Shown: positions 24,859-33,479, counted from the first letter of the stretch. The stretch: DNA of 64,000 nt from Solidesulfovibrio carbinolicus (GCF_004135975.1 NZ_CP026538.1:620001-684000); one strand, 5' to 3'. Numbers and translations: made by a program. The notes: generated by a model from the letters alone, not told the origin.

Positions 24859-26205
24859 ATGCGGTCTATCGGGAAGTACGCGATTCACGGGGTTCTCGGA
24901 CGCGGCGGCATGGGCGCGGTGTTTCGGGCCTCCATGCCGGTCATCGGCCGCATGGCGGCGCTCAAGCTCCTGCGCCCCAACGAACTGACCCTGGGCCTGT
25001 GGGGCGAGGCGCGGGTGCGGCGGCTTTTCCGCGACGAGGCGGCCCTGCTTGGCGGGCTGCGCCACAAAAACCTCGTTGACGTCTTCGACTATGACGAATC
25101 CGGGCCGTGGCCCTTTTTCGTCATGGAATATTACGGCGAATCCCTGGGCTCCATCATCGGCGAAACCTACCGGGTGGAGGCCAAAAGCCGCCGCCTGCCC
25201 GTGCCCCGGGCCTGCTGTTATGCCGCCCAGCTCCTGGAAGGCCTGGCCCGGCTGCACTACGCCGGCATCGTCCACCGCGACGTCAAGCCTTTCAACCTGC
25301 TGGTCAGCGAAGGCGACGTGCTCAAAATCACCGACCTTGGGCTATCCAAGGTGCGCGGCGAGGCGTTCGGCGGTCCGTCCAACGTCAAGGTCGGCTCGCC
25401 GTACTATGCCGCCCCGGAGCAGGAGGACGATCCCGAACGGGCCGACGCCCGCGCCGACCTCTACGCCGTGGGCGTGACGCTTTTTCGGATGCTCACCGGT
25501 TGCCTGCCCGAATGGGGCGAGTGGGCCGCCTCGCGGCGCGTGCCGGAGCTGGGCGACGATTTCGACGGACTATTGGCCTGCGCCCTGGCCGAGAACCCGG
25601 CCGGCCGCTTTGCCGACGCCCGGTCCATGGCCGAGGCCCTGGACGCGGCTTTGGCCGCCTGGCGGCGGCGCATGGACGGGGTGTGCGCCGCCGCGCCGGA
25701 GTCGCTGTGTCCGCGCTGCGTGCCGGACGGCGCGGCCGCGCCCCGTAGCGAGCCGGCCATGGTCGATGCCCGGGCGGCCCGGGCCGCCTTCGGCCTGGAC
25801 GAACTCTGGCGGCCCCTGGCCTACTGGCCGGGGCGGCTTGCGGACACGGGAAGCGGGATGGTGCTGGACGGGGCCACGGGGCTTTGCTGGGCGCGCCAGG
25901 CCGCGCCCTACGCCCTGACCTGGCCGGCGGCGGCGGCCTATGTGGAGGGGCTCAACGCCGCCCGATTCGGCGGCTTTGCCGACTGGCGGCTGCCCACCGT
26001 CCCCGAGCTCATGACGCTGTTGTCCCCAGAACCCGTGGGCGAGGGCTATTGCCAGCCGGCGGCGCTGTCCCAGCCCGTGCGCCGGGTCTGGAGCGCTGAT
26101 CGGGCCAACTATGTTTCGGCCTGGGTGGCCGACGTGGAGCTGGGCTACTTGGCCAAGGCGGACTTCTGCTGTCCGGCGGCGGTCCGGGCCGTGCGGGGGC
26201 TTTGA
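24859..26205 (+). CDS. Hanks-type Ser/Thr protein kinase fused to a DUF1566-like domain
   Basis: 448 residues, no membrane segment seen. Kinase domain about 5-275: Gly-loop GRGGMGAV (14-21), Lys36 in ALKLL, Glu60 in the C-helix, catalytic loop HRDVKPFN with Asp141, Lys143 and Asn146, and DLG at 159-161 in place of DFG, then PYYAAPEQE. All residues needed for catalysis are present. Residues about 330-448 form a DUF1566/Lcl-type C-terminal domain (GATGLCWARQ, FGGFADWRLPTVPELMTLL, VWSADRANYVSAWVADVELG). The ATG at 24859 is preferred over one 28 residues upstream. Its last 61 nt overlap the convergent DHH gene. Confidence 0.88.
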   Translation: MRSIGKYAIHGVLGRGGMGAVFRASMPVIGRMAALKLLRPNELTLGLWGEARVRRLFRDEAALLGGLRHKNLVDVFDYDESGPWPFFVMEYYGESLGSIIGETYRVEAKSRRLPVPRACCYAAQLLEGLARLHYAGIVHRDVKPFNLLVSEGDVLKITDLGLSKVRGEAFGGPSNVKVGSPYYAAPEQEDDPERADARADLYAVGVTLFRMLTGCLPEWGEWAASRRVPELGDDFDGLLACALAENPAGRFADARSMAEALDAALAAWRRRMDGVCAAAPESLCPRCVPDGAAAPRSEPAMVDARAARAAFGLDELWRPLAYWPGRLADTGSGMVLDGATGLCWARQAAPYALTWPAAAAYVEGLNAARFGGFADWRLPTVPELMTLLSPEPVGEGYCQPAALSQPVRRVWSADRANYVSAWVADVELGYLAKADFCCPAAVRAVRGL

Positions 26206-27224
26206 GCCGGAGCCGGAAACTCCACCGGGCACTGCTCCTTGGTCGGCAGCCGATGGCCGGTGAGGCGCTTGTAGAGGAATTCCTCCACCGGCTTGCCGCC
26301 GAGCTTATCCAGCGGAATCTCGGCCCGGGCCGCGCCCCGGTGGCCGCCGGCTGAGCCGATGTCGCCGAAAAGTTTGGCCGCCATGTGGCCCATGTTGCGG
26401 CCGATGCCGTCGCCGCGAAAGACCACCACCACCGTGCCCTTGACCACCGCCGCCAGCATGTTCCACGACAGGCCGTGGACCCGGGTGAAGAAATCCGCCA
26501 GCATGACCAGGATGTCCGGACTCTCCAGGACGTCCATGTAGACGAAAAGCCCGCGCACGCCCACGAAGCGCATCTTGCGAAACGCCTTGGAGAAAAATTT
26601 CAGCCAGCGGCGATGGTATTCGCTGGAGATGATCTTGCGCACAAGCACCATGTCGGCGTGCTTGGTCAGCGCGCTAAAGGCCCGCACGTCGGCTTCGATG
26701 AAGTGGCGCTCGAAGCTCTGGGTGTCGGTCTTGATGCCGTAAACCAGCGCCGTGGCCAGGAGCTTGCCCGGCCGGATGCGCAGTCCCCGCAGATATTCGG
26801 CCATGATCGAGCTCACCGAGCCGTAGTCCGGCCGGATGTCGCAATACTCGGCGTCGCAGGGGTGGTCGGACAAAAGGGGATGGTGGTCGATGACGATGGA
26901 ATAGTGCCGCCCGGCGAAAGCGGGATGGTGGTGGGGCTGGGAATCCACCATGGCGAAGCGGTTGTAGGCGGCGCACAGGCCCGGGGCAAAGGGGACTGAG
27001 GGGATGCGCAAAAAACGCATCATGGCCAGGTTGTCGGGCCGCTTGACCTCGTTGACGTGGGCGATGCCCACGGTCTCGGCCCGGTAGGCCATGATGCGCC
27101 GCAGGGCCATGGCCGAAGCCAGGGCGTCGGGGTCGGCGTTAATAAGGATCAGCCAGCGATCGCCCCGGCCGATGGCCTGATTGAGGTCGGCTCCTGCCTG
27201 GGACATCTTGCGAAATGGGCTCAT
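26145..27224 (-). CDS. DHH/DHHA1 phosphoesterase, NrnA-like
   Basis: 359 residues, cytosolic. DHH-family motifs: LINADPDALASAMAL (residues 27-41), MVDSQPHHH, the defining VIDHHPLL, and a C-terminal DHHA1 domain with GSAGGHRGAARAEIP. Such proteins degrade nano-RNA and/or dephosphorylate 3'-phosphoadenosine 5'-phosphate (pAp), the by-product of sulfur metabolism. Here cobU overlaps its start by 4 nt, so it is the last gene of a cbiR-cobU-DHH operon. Its 3' end overlaps the 3' end of the kinase gene by 61 nt on the opposite strand. The C-terminal 40 residues are a low-complexity tail lying over that overlap. Confidence 0.88.
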   Translation of the reverse strand: MSPFRKMSQAGADLNQAIGRGDRWLILINADPDALASAMALRRIMAYRAETVGIAHVNEVKRPDNLAMMRFLRIPSVPFAPGLCAAYNRFAMVDSQPHHHPAFAGRHYSIVIDHHPLLSDHPCDAEYCDIRPDYGSVSSIMAEYLRGLRIRPGKLLATALVYGIKTDTQSFERHFIEADVRAFSALTKHADMVLVRKIISSEYHRRWLKFFSKAFRKMRFVGVRGLFVYMDVLESPDILVMLADFFTRVHGLSWNMLAAVVKGTVVVVFRGDGIGRNMGHMAAKLFGDIGSAGGHRGAARAEIPLDKLGGKPVEEFLYKRLTGHRLPTKEQCPVEFPAPAQSPRTARTAAGQQKSALAK

Positions 27225-27739
27225 GCGGCGTTTCCCTTGAGCTGGATGGAGAGTCCTGCGGCGACCAGACGCACGTCATGGGCGGCGGCGGCCACGGCCT
27301 GGTTGAGCGCGCCCAGGGCATCGACAAACCGGCGCGTGGCCGGGTCGGCGGCGATGGGGCCAAGGCCCGTCTCGCTGCTGACCACGACAAGTTGCGGGCC
27401 GCCTGCGTCGGCGTAGGGGGCCAGGCCCCGGGCCAGTTGATCACTGGGGTCCGCATCTTCGCCATGACAGGCAAAAAGCCAAAAGTCCAGGCTGTCCAGC
27501 AACACCGTGCCGCCGTGGGCCGCTTCCCGGGCCAGGACGTCCATGGCCTCGGCCCCGGCCTCGATGACGGCCAGACCCGGGTCGCGGGCGCGCTTGTGGG
27601 CCAGGATGCGTTCCCGGAAAGCGACGTCCAGGGCCTTGCCCGTGACCACCACCCGGCGCGGGGCCGGGCCCTGGGCCAAAAGCCGTTCGCCCAGGGCCGA
27701 TTTTCCCGAGCGCACGCCGCCCAACACGAGTTGTATCAC
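27221..27739 (-). CDS. cobU: Adenosylcobinamide kinase / adenosylcobinamide-phosphate guanylyltransferase
   Basis: Activates cobinamide for nucleotide-loop assembly: phosphorylates adenosylcobinamide and converts its phosphate to the GDP derivative. 172 residues, normal length. P-loop GGVRSGKSALGE at residues 7-18; RRVVVTGKA, DVAFRERILAHKRARDP and LLDSLDFWL are CobU signatures, and QLVVVSSETGLG, usually VSNEVG, follows. The ATG overlaps the stop of the preceding cbiR-like gene (27736-27739), and its own stop overlaps the DHH start by 4 nt: three tightly coupled genes. Confidence 0.93.
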   Translation of the reverse strand: MIQLVLGGVRSGKSALGERLLAQGPAPRRVVVTGKALDVAFRERILAHKRARDPGLAVIEAGAEAMDVLAREAAHGGTVLLDSLDFWLFACHGEDADPSDQLARGLAPYADAGGPQLVVVSSETGLGPIAADPATRRFVDALGALNQAVAAAAHDVRLVAAGLSIQLKGNAA

Positions 27740-28515
27740 GCCGCGCCGCCGCAGGTTGGAGGGGTCACGCCCGAGGCGATGGCTTCGACGCAGGCCAGCC
27801 CTTCGACCAGATGCATGGGCGCGAAGATTTCCAGCACCACGGTCTGGGGCGAAAGATTGCCGAACATCCAGACCAGCTCGTCGCGGCCTTCAGGGGACAG
27901 GCAGGTCAGCGTGCGGTGCAGGTGGCTGCGGCCCTTGGGCGGCCCTTCGGGGCCAAAGGGCGAATAGATGTGGAGCATCCGGGCGCGCGTGGCCAGTTCC
28001 GGGTCGTCCTTGGGCAGCTCGTGGCCCATGGCCAGCATGTGGCCCAGGTCCAGGCACAGGCCGCAGCCGTTGGCCTTGGCCAGGGCCAGGGTTTCGGTCG
28101 GGGACACGGCGTCGGTGTTCTCCAGGAGCAAGGCGGCCGGATCAAAGCCGGCGGCGACGTAGGCCGCGACGAAATCGGCCAGCTTGGCCGGGTCGGTGGG
28201 CGGATGGAGCACGTAGGCCCAGGGCGACAGGTGGGCGGTCATGGCCAGCAGCCGCTCCATGACGGCAAAAGCGGTTTCGCCGCCCAAGCTCCAGGGCAGG
28301 TCCAGGGGCAGGTGGAGGTGGTAGACAAGGCCGTAGGGCTTCTGGGGGAGGTCCTGCGGACCATAGGCCAGACAGGCGTGGAGCTCCAGCAGATACAGGC
28401 CGACCTCGGGCACGGTGCGGGCCAGGCGGCGGCAATTGACCAGGGCGGTTTCGGGCCACACGCAGCTCGGCGCGGCGATGCGCCAGGAAAAAGGAGACTT
28501 GCTTTTTGCGAACAT
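27736..28515 (-). CDS. cbiR: Cobamide remodelling phosphodiesterase CbiR-like (TIM barrel)
   Basis: 259 residues of the AP-endonuclease/xylose-isomerase TIM-barrel superfamily. Metal-ligand patterns fall in order: LHLPLDLPW, LLLENTDA, LCLDLGHMLAMGHEL, MLHIYSPFG and VVLEIFAP. CbiR cleaves complete cobamides and yields adenosylcobinamide phosphate, which is exactly what the next gene, cobU, uses; overlap by 4 nt supports this. There is no Shine-Dalgarno sequence, and a good -10 box ends 7 nt before the ATG, so the mRNA may be leaderless. The N-terminal 20 residues are unusually basic. Alternative: another barrel hydrolase acting on cobinamide. Confidence 0.78.
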   Translation of the reverse strand: MFAKSKSPFSWRIAAPSCVWPETALVNCRRLARTVPEVGLYLLELHACLAYGPQDLPQKPYGLVYHLHLPLDLPWSLGGETAFAVMERLLAMTAHLSPWAYVLHPPTDPAKLADFVAAYVAAGFDPAALLLENTDAVSPTETLALAKANGCGLCLDLGHMLAMGHELPKDDPELATRARMLHIYSPFGPEGPPKGRSHLHRTLTCLSPEGRDELVWMFGNLSPQTVVLEIFAPMHLVEGLACVEAIASGVTPPTCGGAA

Positions 28516-28521
28516 TTGGAA

Positions 28522-28549
28522 ATTCTAGGATATAAAAGTTACAGGTTAA
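28522..28549 (-). promoter_or_regulatory. Promoter for the cbiR-cobU operon, probably leaderless
   Basis: Minus strand: -35 TTAACC (28549-28544), 16-nt spacer, -10 TAGAAT (28527-28522, five of six consensus bases). The A of the cbiR ATG is the seventh base after the -10 box, where transcription normally starts. Confidence 0.55.
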
Positions 28550-28643
28550 GGCTTGAGGGTTTTGTTCGCCCGGAGTATGGAATGCGGGTTGCCGGAACGA
28601 GGCTTCCCTGCCTGTCCGGCCAGGTTCCCGAAGTGAGTGTAGT

Positions 28644-28787
28644 ATGCGACAACTTCGTGATTTTGTGCAGCATTTTTTCAACCCGCTGCATGTCTACTGC
28701 AGGCTCAAGGACTTGGGCGTCAAGGCGCCGGCGGCCCACCGTTTCACCCGGGCCTACGAGCGCCTGCTGTGGCGACACATCTGGTAG
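28644..28787 (+). CDS. Small basic protein, 47 residues
   Basis: A short reading frame beginning MRQLRDFVQHFFNPLHVY, continuing CRLKDLGVKAPAAHRF and ending YERLLWRHIW. It is Arg/His/aromatic-rich with an amphipathic helical look and one Cys. I believe similar tiny proteins with the FFNPLHVYCRL core exist in other Desulfovibrionaceae, but cannot check this. It ends 3 nt before the convergent helicase stop, and its codon use is like its neighbours. The ribosome-binding site is weak (GAAGTGAG). No function can be inferred. Confidence 0.6.
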   Translation: MRQLRDFVQHFFNPLHVYCRLKDLGVKAPAAHRFTRAYERLLWRHIW

Positions 28788-28790
28788 GCC

Positions 28791-31700
28791 TTACTTCCCG
28801 AAAAGTCCAAGCTGTTTGGCTTCCCGCACGGTGTGGGCCCGCAGGGCCAGTTGGCGCACCCCGCCCAGGGGCAGGGCGTCCAGGAACCGCGACCGCTTGA
28901 GCCTGAGCTTGCGGCCGTAAAGTTCCCGGCGCAGGGCGTGGGACAGGTAGAGCCGGCTCTTGGCCCGGGTCAGCCCCACGTAAAAGAGCCGCCGTTCTTC
29001 GTCTTCGTCCATGCGTCCGGCCGGATGGCCGGGCTTGCCGCTTAAAAAATCCGAGCCGGCAAAGGGCAAAAGCCCGTCTTCCAGGGCCGGCAGGAACACC
29101 GCCCCGAATTCCAGCCCCTTGGCCGCGTGGATGGACATGATCCGCACCTTCTCGGCCCTTGCCCCCACCAGCTCCAGTTCGTTTTGGGCGGCCACGTAAG
29201 CCAAAAGCCCCTGCCAGCCGCCGTGGGCCTCGTAGGCCCGGCACAGCTCGCGAAACGGGGCTGCTTGCCAGAACAGCGGGTCAAAGGGCGGGATGCCTTC
29301 CAAAAAAGCGGCCAGTCCGGCCGGGCCTTTATCCAGCAGCCGCTCGGGAATCTCCGGCGGCGTGCCGGCCGTTTCCGGAGCCGGGATGCCATAGGGCAGG
29401 CCGGCGGCGGCGAGCAGCAGGCGCACCCGGGGTTCGTTGAAAAAGGCCTCGGCCTCGGGCACGGACACCGGCAGCCCCACCCGGGACAGGGCCTGGCGCA
29501 GGGGGCCGATGAGCCCGGAAAAGCGCACCAGCACGGCGATGTCGCCCGGGGAGAGGTGTTTGGCCGAAAAGTCGCGACTTTGGGTCAGGGACGAGCCGCC
29601 GACGAGCCCGGACAGGCGCTGGGCCACCCAGTCCGCCTCGGCCGCCGCCGTGGGCGCTTCGTAAAGCTCAATGCGGCAATGGGCCTGCACCTCCGGTCCG
29701 GCCCGGGAGGCCAGGGCCGCGCGGCCCCGGAACACCCCGGCGGAGAGGGTCAGCAAGGGCGCGGCCGAGCGGAAGTTGTCGGATAGCGCGATCTCCGTGA
29801 GGTCGGGCCAAAAGTCCCGCAGGGCCTGCCGCACCCCGCCGGTTGCGCCGCGAAAACCGTAGATGGACTGGTCCGGGTCGCCGATGGCGAAAAGGCTGGC
29901 CCGGTCGCGGCCGCACACAGCGGCGATAAGCGCCAGTTGCAAGGGGGTGAGGTCCTGGACCTCGTCCACCAGCACATGGGTCCAGGCCGGACGCGAGCGG
30001 CCCGAGGCGATGGCGGCCAGCCAGCCTTCCAGCAGATCGGTGAAATCGGACAGCCTCGCCTGGCGCTTGGCCTCGGCGTAGCGGGCGGCGTAGAGGCCCG
30101 GGCCGGCCATGCCCTGGGGCGTGAGCACGGGCGGGGCCATTTTCTCCCGGGCCAGCGACAGTTCCTGCCAGGCGCTCTTGGCCCGGGACCGGGGCAGTTC
30201 GGGATTGGCCAGGTCGAAAAGCCGCCGGGCGGAATCTTCCGAGAGCACCACGGGTTCGCTGCCGCCAGTCTCGGCCAGGGCGGCCAGGGCCAGGGCGTGG
30301 AGGGTGTCGGCCCGGGGGATGTCGCCGCCGGCGTCGTCGCGGGCGAGTCGTTCGCGCAGTTGGGCGGCGGCCCGGCGGGTGAAGGTGACGGCCAGGATCT
30401 TGTCGGCGGCCACGCCGTGGGCCAGCAGTTCGCGGATGCGGGCTAAAAGCGTGTGGGTCTTGCCGGTGCCCGGGCCGGCCACGGTCAGCACGTGGCGGGC
30501 GGCGGTTTCGGCAGCGCGTTTTTGGTCCGGGGTAAGGCCGCGCGGCAGCGGCGCGGCGGGGGCGGCGGCGCGGGCCAGGGACGGGGCAGGGGGAGGTTCG
30601 GCCGGGGCGTCGCCGTCGGGGCCGGCGGCGTCGGCCTCACGGGCGGCCGGCCGGGCCATGGGCGCGCCGGCCCGGAAGCGGCCGGCCTTGAGCTCCCGGC
30701 GCTCCTCGTCGGAAAACACGGTGATGCGGCCGTACTGGCCGTCGTAGCCGGCCTGGCGCGACACCTGTCCCTGGCGCATCCGGCGCACGGCCTCGCCCAG
30801 GGCCGGGTGGACCCGGCGCAGGTCTTCCACGGGCGCGTCGCGAAGGACGGCGATTTCCGTGCCGAAGCGGGCGAAAAGGGTGGTCAGGAGATTTTTGACC
30901 TTGCCGGTCTTGGGTCCCACGCCCAGCACCTCGCCGGCCACTTCGTCCAGGGGTATAAGCGAAGTGAAGCCCGGCGCGCCGTCCGGGCGCACCGGCGTTT
31001 CCCGGTCGGCCAGCTCCAGGACGCGGTGCAGCACGCCCAGGGTCAGCGGCTTGCCGCACTTGGGGCACAGGCAGCCCAGGGCCTTGGCCTGGGCCGGCTC
31101 CAGGGCCACGCCGCAGTCGCGGTGGCCGTCGAGGTGGTATTTGCCTTCCTCGGGGAAAAATTCCACCGTGCCGGCAAAGGCCGTCTCGCCGGCCTTGCCC
31201 CGCAGCGCGTCGAAGATGCCGGTGTAGGAGGCCGGGCCGGTGAAGAGATTGCATTCCCGGCCGAGCTTTTCGCCGGAATGGGCGTCGGAGTTGGAGATGA
31301 GCCGGATGCGGTCCAGGGCCGAGAGCGTCCAGTTCATGTCCGGGTCCGAGGACAGGCCCGTTTCCATGGCAAATATTTCCCGCGACAGCGAGCCGAAGCA
31401 TTCCTCGATGGAATCGAAGCCGGACTTGGAGCCGAAAAGCGAAAACCAGGGCGTCCAGATATGGGCTGGCACGAGGAAACACAAAGGGTCGGTTTCCAGC
31501 GTCAGTTCCAGCAGATGGCGGCTGTCCAGGCCCAGGATGGGCCGGCCGTCGGAGGTCAGGTTGCCGACCTTGGCCAGCTTGGCGTTTAAGCGTTCGGCCG
31601 CCTCGAAGCTTGGCGCGTAGAGCAGGTTGTGGACTTTGCGGACCTTGCCGCCGCGTTTGTAGATGGAGCTGATCTCGGCCGAGAGCAGAAACCTTGTCGA

Positions 31701-31958
31701 GCCGGCAAAGCGCGTCTCGGGCAGCCAGGGGATTTCCTTGGACAGCCCGGCCGGGTCGGTGAGATGCAGCAGCCCGTCGTCGCCGGGGGTGAGTGACGCT
31801 TTTAATTCCTCCAGCCAGCCGGGGTGGGTGAAGTCGCCGGTGGCGACCACATCCAGGCCTTTGACTTCGCCCCAGGCGGCCAGGCAGCGGGGGGTGAGGC
31901 CTTTGCTGGTGGCCCGGGAATGGCGGGAGTGGATGTGCAGATCGGCGAGAAAGGACAT
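28791..31958 (-). CDS. PHP-domain / UvrD-type helicase fusion protein
   Basis: 1055 residues, cytosolic. The N-terminal ~390 residues are a PHP hydrolase-like domain: DLHIHSRHS metal site, VVATGDFTHPG, LLSAEISSIY, LISNSDAHSG, plus a zinc-ribbon CLCPKCGKPLTLG near 310. After a helix-hairpin-like stretch and a Pro/Ala linker, a superfamily 1A helicase follows: Walker A GPGTGKTHTLL, Walker B DEVQDLTPLQ, motif III GDPDQSIYGFRGA, motif V SIHAAKGLEF, and VGLTRAKSRLYLSHA. The PHP metal residues look intact, so nuclease or phosphatase activity is possible. I chose the ATG at 31958; a TTG five codons upstream is possible. Role in DNA repair is inferred. Confidence 0.9.
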   Translation of the reverse strand: MSFLADLHIHSRHSRATSKGLTPRCLAAWGEVKGLDVVATGDFTHPGWLEELKASLTPGDDGLLHLTDPAGLSKEIPWLPETRFAGSTRFLLSAEISSIYKRGGKVRKVHNLLYAPSFEAAERLNAKLAKVGNLTSDGRPILGLDSRHLLELTLETDPLCFLVPAHIWTPWFSLFGSKSGFDSIEECFGSLSREIFAMETGLSSDPDMNWTLSALDRIRLISNSDAHSGEKLGRECNLFTGPASYTGIFDALRGKAGETAFAGTVEFFPEEGKYHLDGHRDCGVALEPAQAKALGCLCPKCGKPLTLGVLHRVLELADRETPVRPDGAPGFTSLIPLDEVAGEVLGVGPKTGKVKNLLTTLFARFGTEIAVLRDAPVEDLRRVHPALGEAVRRMRQGQVSRQAGYDGQYGRITVFSDEERRELKAGRFRAGAPMARPAAREADAAGPDGDAPAEPPPAPSLARAAAPAAPLPRGLTPDQKRAAETAARHVLTVAGPGTGKTHTLLARIRELLAHGVAADKILAVTFTRRAAAQLRERLARDDAGGDIPRADTLHALALAALAETGGSEPVVLSEDSARRLFDLANPELPRSRAKSAWQELSLAREKMAPPVLTPQGMAGPGLYAARYAEAKRQARLSDFTDLLEGWLAAIASGRSRPAWTHVLVDEVQDLTPLQLALIAAVCGRDRASLFAIGDPDQSIYGFRGATGGVRQALRDFWPDLTEIALSDNFRSAAPLLTLSAGVFRGRAALASRAGPEVQAHCRIELYEAPTAAAEADWVAQRLSGLVGGSSLTQSRDFSAKHLSPGDIAVLVRFSGLIGPLRQALSRVGLPVSVPEAEAFFNEPRVRLLLAAAGLPYGIPAPETAGTPPEIPERLLDKGPAGLAAFLEGIPPFDPLFWQAAPFRELCRAYEAHGGWQGLLAYVAAQNELELVGARAEKVRIMSIHAAKGLEFGAVFLPALEDGLLPFAGSDFLSGKPGHPAGRMDEDEERRLFYVGLTRAKSRLYLSHALRRELYGRKLRLKRSRFLDALPLGGVRQLALRAHTVREAKQLGLFGK

Positions 31959-32039
31959 GGGGCAAAGGTACAAGGATCAGCGGCCTGCGGCAAGGGGCGG
32001 CGGGGGCGGAAACAGGAATGTCGCGCGCCATAAAAAAAC

Positions 32040-32063
32040 GGGGGGACGCTTGCGCGTCCCCCC
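32040..32063 (-). terminator. Intrinsic terminator after sat
   Basis: 10-bp stem (32040-32049 with 32054-32063, extendable by one C-G pair) with a TTGC loop. On the minus strand it is followed by TTTTTTT (complement of 32038-32032). It lies 30 nt after the sat stop. Confidence 0.92.
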
Positions 32064-32092
32064 GGAGCAATCGGATCGATTGCGCGGACTGC

Positions 32093-33385
32093 TTATTTGG
32101 CGGAGTCGCCGGAAGCAGCGCCGTGCATCTTGATCTCGACCTTCTCGGTCAGACCTTCGTAGTACTCGCGCAGGATCACGAGGACTTCGTCACGGCCGAA
32201 GTGGTCGGGGATCTCGCCGCCCTCGGACAGCATCTTGCGCAGCTTGGTGCCGGACAGGATGACGCGGTCTTCCTTGGTGTGGGGGCAGGTGCGCAGGGAG
32301 GCCATGCCGTCGCACTTGTAGCAGTAGAAGGTCCAGTCGATCTTCAGGGGCTCGCACAGCAGCGCCTGGCCGGGCTTGGCACCCTTGCCGTCGGCGTAGG
32401 GGATGCGGTCGAAGATTTCCTGGGCTTCAAACATGCCGTAGAAGTCGCCGACGCCGGCGTGGTCACGGCCGATGATCATCTTGTTGACGCCGTAGTTCTG
32501 GCGGAAGGTGGCGTGGAGCAGGCCTTCGCGGGGACCGGCGTAACGCATGTCCAGGGGGTAGCCGCCCTGGATGACGTTTTTCTCCACGAAGTAGTACTTG
32601 CACAGGGTGTCAATGCACTTCACGCGGACTTCGGCCGGGATGTCGCCGGGCTTCAGGTTGCCGATCAGCGAGTGGATGATGACGCCGTCGCAAACTTCGA
32701 TGGCGATCTTGCACAGGTACTCGTGGGAGCGGTGCATGGGGTTGCGCAGCTGCAGAGCGGCGACGGTGGCCCATCCGCGCTCGTCGAACATGGCGCGGGT
32801 TTCGGCCGGACGCAGGTAAACGCCCTTGTACTTGGTCGGGTATTCGCCTTCGGACAGCACGTTGACCGGGCCGGCCAGGCAAACGTCCTTGCGCTCCATG
32901 ACCATCTTGACGCCCGGATGGTCGTCAAGAGCGATCTTCCAGAACTTGTCGTCGGCGGAGTCGTCGCCGGCGCCCTTGTAGACCAGCTCGGATTCCCACT
33001 TCTTGTCGGCTTCGGTCAGCTCGTACTTCTCGGTGACCTTCATGGTGGCGTAGATTTCGCCGTTGCGCTCGAGGGTGATTTCCTCGCCCTCTTTGATGCC
33101 GGCGGCTTCTTCCTTGGTCACCGCCAGGACGACCGGGACGGGCCAGAAGGTGCCGTCGGCCAGGGTCATCTTCTCAACGGAGCTCTTCCAGTCGGCCTTG
33201 GTCATGAAGCCTTCCAGCGGCGAGAAGCCGCCGATGCCGATCATGATCAGGTCGCCCTTTTCCTGGGCGGTGATCTGCACTTTCTTGAGGCCGGCGGCCT
33301 TCTTCAGTTCGGCTTCCTTGGCAGCGCCTTCCATCAGACGGATGACCAGGCCTTTGCCTCCATGCGGCGGAACCAATTTGGACAT
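32093..33385 (-). CDS. sat: Sulfate adenylyltransferase (ATP sulfurylase)
   Basis: First step of dissimilatory sulfate reduction: sulfate plus ATP gives APS plus pyrophosphate. 430 residues, homo-oligomeric type. Nucleotide-binding motif [16 protein letters not shown] (QxRNPxHxxH), then [13 protein letters not shown] zinc/cobalt-binding cluster [15 protein letters not shown] is of the kind present in sulfate-reducer enzymes and absent from yeast-type ones. The codon use is noticeably more biased toward abundant codons than in neighbours, as expected for a highly expressed gene. GGAGG lies 9 nt before the ATG. Monocistronic with its own terminator; divergent from lepA. Confidence 0.97.
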   Translation of the reverse strand: MSKLVPPHGGKGLVIRLMEGAAKEAELKKAAGLKKVQITAQEKGDLIMIGIGGFSPLEGFMTKADWKSSVEKMTLADGTFWPVPVVLAVTKEEAAGIKEGEEITLERNGEIYATMKVTEKYELTEADKKWESELVYKGAGDDSADDKFWKIALDDHPGVKMVMERKDVCLAGPVNVLSEGEYPTKYKGVYLRPAETRAMFDERGWATVAALQLRNPMHRSHEYLCKIAIEVCDGVIIHSLIGNLKPGDIPAEVRVKCIDTLCKYYFVEKNVIQGGYPLDMRYAGPREGLLHATFRQNYGVNKMIIGRDHAGVGDFYGMFEAQEIFDRIPYADGKGAKPGQALLCEPLKIDWTFYCYKCDGMASLRTCPHTKEDRVILSGTKLRKMLSEGGEIPDHFGRDEVLVILREYYEGLTEKVEIKMHGAASGDSAK

Positions 33386-33479
33386 GTAAAGCCTCCTTAC
33401 CGGTGATTTTGTTAAAGTTTCCGCGTTTCAACGGGGGCCGGCGATTTTCCGGAACCGGTTGTCCCCATGAGTGGGTTCC

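Noticed and set aside
28516-28643. Cobalamin riboswitch ahead of cbiR
   Set aside because: No B12-box-like sequence; moreover the -10 box next to the ATG leaves no room for a leader.
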